Origin: an uncultured Candidatus Woesearchaeota archaeon
GTDB taxonomy: Archaea; Nanobdellota; Nanobdellia; Woesearchaeales; GW2011-AR9
Reading direction: 5' to 3'
Length of the DNA: 41,074 bases
NCBI GenBank assembly: GCA_902529885.1
Contig: CABZYC010000006.1
Span: forward strand, 1 to 41,074
The notes below the pieces were generated by a model that saw only the letters and a list, made by a program, of their open reading frames with translations, made no database searches and was not told where the DNA came from. This document shows, piece after piece, positions 40,974 through 41,074 of the stretch. Numbering within the stretch: the first letter of the stretch is position 1; each line of letters begins with the position of its first letter. Position numbers and translations under genes: made by a program.

Positions 40974-41074
40974 CTATGCTACGTTTTCATCAATATGAGC
41001 AGCCATAATAAAATCATTACGTGTAACTCCACCAGCATCATGCGTGCTAAACTTTAAAATTACATAACCAGAAC
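40974..41074 (-). CDS. Pterin-4a-carbinolamine dehydratase (3' end, partial)
   Basis: The minus strand is open from the window edge to a TAG at 40974-40976 and encodes about 33 residues: SGYVILKFSTHDAGGVTRND, then FIMAAHIDENVA. THDAGG-x-T-x-x-D-x-x-x-A-x-x-I-D is the C-terminal signature of the PCD/DCoH family, which dehydrates 4a-hydroxytetrahydropterins. The N-terminal part lies beyond the window. Confidence 0.7.
   Translation of the reverse strand, partial: SGYVILKFSTHDAGGVTRNDFIMAAHIDENVA

Noticed and set aside
1-41074. CRISPR arrays, insertion sequences, rRNA genes or replication origin repeats
   Set aside because: No regular spaced repeats, transposase-like genes, terminal repeats or rRNA-like sequence were seen on either strand.

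Overview
The window looks like chromosomal DNA of an AT-rich, small-genome archaeon, most likely a DPANN lineage of the Woesearchaeota/Pacearchaeota/Nanoarchaeota type. Three things point to Archaea: the RNA polymerase and ribosomal protein cluster (uS13-uS4-uS11-Rpo3-eL18-uL13-uS9-Rpo10), GatE, eL15, Rpo11, NurA and an AbrB-PhoU regulator, and TATA boxes about 24-27 bases before many start codons. DPANN is inferred from a single-chain primase (PriS fused to the PriL iron-sulfur domain), an ITGAA-type signal region on a giant surface protein, and short, overlapping genes. The lineage is inference; no rRNA gene is present.

Layout. 1-8.8 kb: one giant secreted, membrane-anchored, Asn-glycosylation-rich surface protein (minus strand). 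8.9-12.5 kb: the ribosomal protein/RNA polymerase operon, tightly coupled by ATGA overlaps. 12.5-15.9 kb: fused primase, Rpo11, GatE. 15.9-18.2 kb: a small unknown protein, an autoinhibited Fic protein and a secreted protein. 18.2-21.5 kb: an FNR-like flavin reductase, RtcB RNA ligase and a thioredoxin-like [2Fe-2S] ferredoxin in one coupled operon, divergent from a MutY-like glycosylase. 21.5-24.5 kb: a small acidic protein, a four-CBS/HPF-like fusion, eL15 and NurA. 24.5-28 kb: thioredoxin divergent from a membrane CxxC protein, a D-2-hydroxyacid dehydrogenase-like protein, endonuclease III and unknowns. 28-33 kb: a MraZ-like protein, two kinase-fold proteins, pyrophosphatase, a PIN protein and AbrB-PhoU. 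33-35.3 kb: tRNA-Leu, an ATP-grasp/dipeptide-epimerase-like pair, tRNA-Thr. 35.4-38.4 kb: a CYTH protein, a diacylglycerol-kinase-like protein, a voltage-gated-type K+ channel and a 58-residue membrane protein. 38.5-41 kb: a photolyase-related-like protein, a UbiA-like protein, a phytoene/squalene-synthase-like protein and the end of a pterin carbinolamine dehydratase.

How it works together. First genes of transcripts are mostly leaderless: the start codon lies one TATA-to-start distance downstream of the box. Internal operon genes use Shine-Dalgarno sites or stop/start overlaps. This rule let me correct several starts (Rpo11, Fic, thioredoxin, CYTH, kinase) and find a small membrane gene. 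Two divergent pairs (20550/20601 and 24461/24512) share one central TATA element with identical geometry.

The most interesting candidates are the redox-RtcB operon facing an oxidative-damage glycosylase, the degenerate isoprenoid/photolyase-like cluster at the right end, and the epimerase/ATP-grasp cassette between two tRNA genes. No CRISPR array, insertion sequence, integrase or rRNA gene was seen. No gene-free stretch exceeds 300 bases.
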